Shown here: positions 4,514 through 5,525 of the stretch, piece after piece
How the letters are laid out: each line of letters opens with the position of its first letter
Numbering within the stretch: the stretch's first letter is position 1
Assembly (NCBI GenBank): GCA_017631775.1
Contig: JAGBSQ010000046.1
Location: 1 to 5,525, forward strand
Source of the DNA: Clostridia bacterium
GTDB taxonomy: Bacteria > Bacillota_A > Clostridia > Oscillospirales > CAG-272
Direction: 5' to 3'
Length of the DNA: 5,525 bases
Made by a program: the position numbers and the translations under genes
The notes under the pieces: generated by a model
Seen by the model: the letters and a program-made list of their open reading frames with translations, nothing else
What the model was told of the DNA's origin: nothing
The model's database searches: none

Positions 4514-5326
4514 ATGATCAATTATGGACTAAAAGATAAGGTTGCCATCATTACCGGAGCCAATAATCCCGAGGGTATCGGTGCCACCACGGCATTGGCA
4601 TTCGCCAAGGAAGGCGCAAAGGTTGTTTTGGTATATAAAAAGATAGAGAGACCCTTTGATGCCACTAAAACCGATCGCAACGGGGTAGATAGATACTATG
4701 CTGCGAATGCAGGAGATGCAAATGTTGTAGAGAGTCAACTCAAAGATATGGGAGCGGAATATCTCATCCTTGAGAGCGACGTTTCGAGTGAATCTACCGT
4801 CAAAGAGATATATGCCAAAGCAATAGAACGCTTTGGAAGAGTCGATATCCTTGTTAACAATGCGGCAGTAGATGATGAAAACGGCTTTGATACCATTGAA
4901 AAGATTACCCAAAATGTCATAGACGATACCTTTGCGGTCAACGTTCGCGGAAGTCTTATGATGATTCGTGAATTTCTCAATCACCGTGGAGAGTTTGGAA
5001 GAATTGTCAATCTTTCCACCGATGCGGCACAAATCTTTGCAGGGCAGATCACATACGGTGCGAGCAAAGCGACCCTCGAAGCGCTCACAAGAAGCATCGC
5101 TCTTGAAGTGGCAAAGTATGGCATCACCGTCAATTGTGTAGCCCCCGGTCCCACACAGACGGGATGGATCGACGAGAACTTCGAAAAGGACGTTGTCGCC
5201 ATCATTCCCATGGGCAAATTGATTCAACCGGAGGATATTGCCGCAACCATTTTGTTCTTAGCAAGTGAGCAAGCAAAAATGTTGACCGGACAAGTCATCA
5301 AGGTTTCCGGAGGACACGCACTCTAA
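4514..5326 (+). CDS. Short-chain dehydrogenase/reductase (SDR family oxidoreductase)
   Basis: An NAD(P)-dependent cytoplasmic oxidoreductase with a Rossmann fold, of the classical SDR type; the substrate cannot be read from the sequence. What is seen in 270 residues: the cofactor loop TGANNPEGIG (14-23), two residues longer than the usual TGxxxGxG; SDVSS (88-92) at the adenine site; VNNAA (114-118); and the catalytic tetrad Asn143 (NVRG), Ser168 (NLST), Tyr181 and Lys185 (YGASK). It continues with NCVAPGPTQTGWI (207-219) and a C-terminal LTGQVIKVSGG segment. Residues around 42-78 form an unusually long, charged link between the second and third strands, accounting for much of the excess over FabG-like enzymes (about 245 residues). 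The ATG is preceded by GGAG (4502-4505) at 8 nt. The gene is monocistronic, with a palindrome in its promoter and a strong terminator. FabG-like annotation is possible, but a role in fatty acid synthesis is not supported by the context. Confidence 0.88.
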   Translation: MINYGLKDKVAIITGANNPEGIGATTALAFAKEGAKVVLVYKKIERPFDATKTDRNGVDRYYAANAGDANVVESQLKDMGAEYLILESDVSSESTVKEIYAKAIERFGRVDILVNNAAVDDENGFDTIEKITQNVIDDTFAVNVRGSLMMIREFLNHRGEFGRIVNLSTDAAQIFAGQITYGASKATLEALTRSIALEVAKYGITVNCVAPGPTQTGWIDENFEKDVVAIIPMGKLIQPEDIAATILFLASEQAKMLTGQVIKVSGGHAL

Positions 5327-5335
5327 AATAAAAAG

Positions 5336-5372
5336 AACTCCCTGACAGACAAAATCTGTCAGGGAGTTTTTT
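5336..5372 (+). terminator. Rho-independent terminator of the SDR gene
   Basis: Fourteen bases (5336-5349) pair perfectly with 5355-5368 around a CAAAA loop, and the stem runs into a six-T tract (5367-5372). It begins 9 nt after the stop codon. Confidence 0.93.
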
Positions 5373-5390
5373 AGTTGTTTTTCTATCAGG

Positions 5391-5456
5391 ACACCTCATC
5401 CGTCAGCCTGCGGCTGCCACCTTCCCCCACTGGGGAAGGCTTGGTTTGCGCCAAAC
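5391..5456. repeat. Hairpin-rich intergenic repeat of the type common in Clostridia
   Basis: Three stems follow in tandem: CAGCC (5404-5408) with GGCTG (5412-5416); CCTTCCCC (5420-5427) with GGGGAAGG (5432-5439); and GTTTG (5444-5448) with CAAAC (5452-5456). From memory, the series ACACCTCATCCGTCAGCC, a loop, then CCTTCCCC resembles a short dispersed repeat seen many times in Oscillospiraceae-like genomes. That cannot be checked from this single copy. No ORF is supported here. Confidence 0.6.
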
Positions 5457-5525
5457 GATCCTTATAGCAATATAAACCCTATATAACTCACTTTTGAAAC
5501 GTTAGTTTGAATTTATTACACCTCA
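5457..5525. other. A/T-rich gene-free tail ending in a possible second repeat start
   Basis: No ORF, promoter or RNA gene is recognisable in these 69 bases. The last eight bases (5518-5525, ACACCTCA) are identical to the first eight of the repeat at 5391, so another copy may begin at the window edge. Confidence 0.35.

Noticed and set aside
4529..5227. 232-codon minus-strand frame opposite the SDR gene
   Set aside because: It is antisense to a complete SDR with an intact catalytic tetrad, and lacks a ribosome binding site.

Overview
The window looks like a chromosomal segment of a low-to-moderate-GC Firmicute, most likely a gut-type Clostridia. The grounds are strong GGAGG-type ribosome binding sites, clean sigma-A promoters with 17-bp spacers, a tryptophan-type T-box leader, GTG and ATG starts, and G/C-rich intergenic hairpin repeats of the sort scattered through Clostridia genomes. 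The taxon is an inference; no rRNA or other phylogenetic marker beyond ribosomal protein S20 is present.

Layout. Positions 1-157 (minus) hold the first 52 codons of a cofactor-independent phosphoglycerate mutase, with its own promoter at 214-242. At 322-570 (minus) is a small two-helix membrane protein of unknown function, with its own promoter and terminator. Divergent from it lies rpsT (872-1138, plus), with a roughly 90-nt leader and a terminator. Next comes a promoter almost identical at the -10 to that of rpsT, driving a cysteine synthase (1297-2220, plus). A 310-bp convergent intergenic region follows: two long hairpins flank an imperfectly palindromic core. It ends at a TrpB2-type tryptophan synthase beta chain (2531-3904, minus). 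Upstream of this gene (3905-4364) is a long leader, made of a T-box with a UGG (Trp) specifier and a second, unexplained, highly structured segment between the T-box terminator and the gene. Divergent from it is a short-chain dehydrogenase/reductase (4514-5326, plus) whose promoter carries a 16-bp palindrome between -35 and -10. The last 135 bp hold a hairpin-rich repeat, and its first eight bases recur at the very end of the window.

How it works together. Every gene appears to be its own transcription unit with its own promoter, so this is not one operon or pathway island. Two genes are PLP fold-type II enzymes of amino acid metabolism (Cys and Trp), placed convergently. The trpB2 gene has no trpA or other trp genes in view; its Trp-specific T-box indicates that uncharged tRNA-Trp switches it on, which fits a stand-alone role making tryptophan from indole and serine.

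No clear new multi-gene system is visible. The points most worth a second look are the structured segment and upstream ORF between the T-box and trpB2, the palindrome in the SDR promoter, and the two repeat-like intergenic regions.
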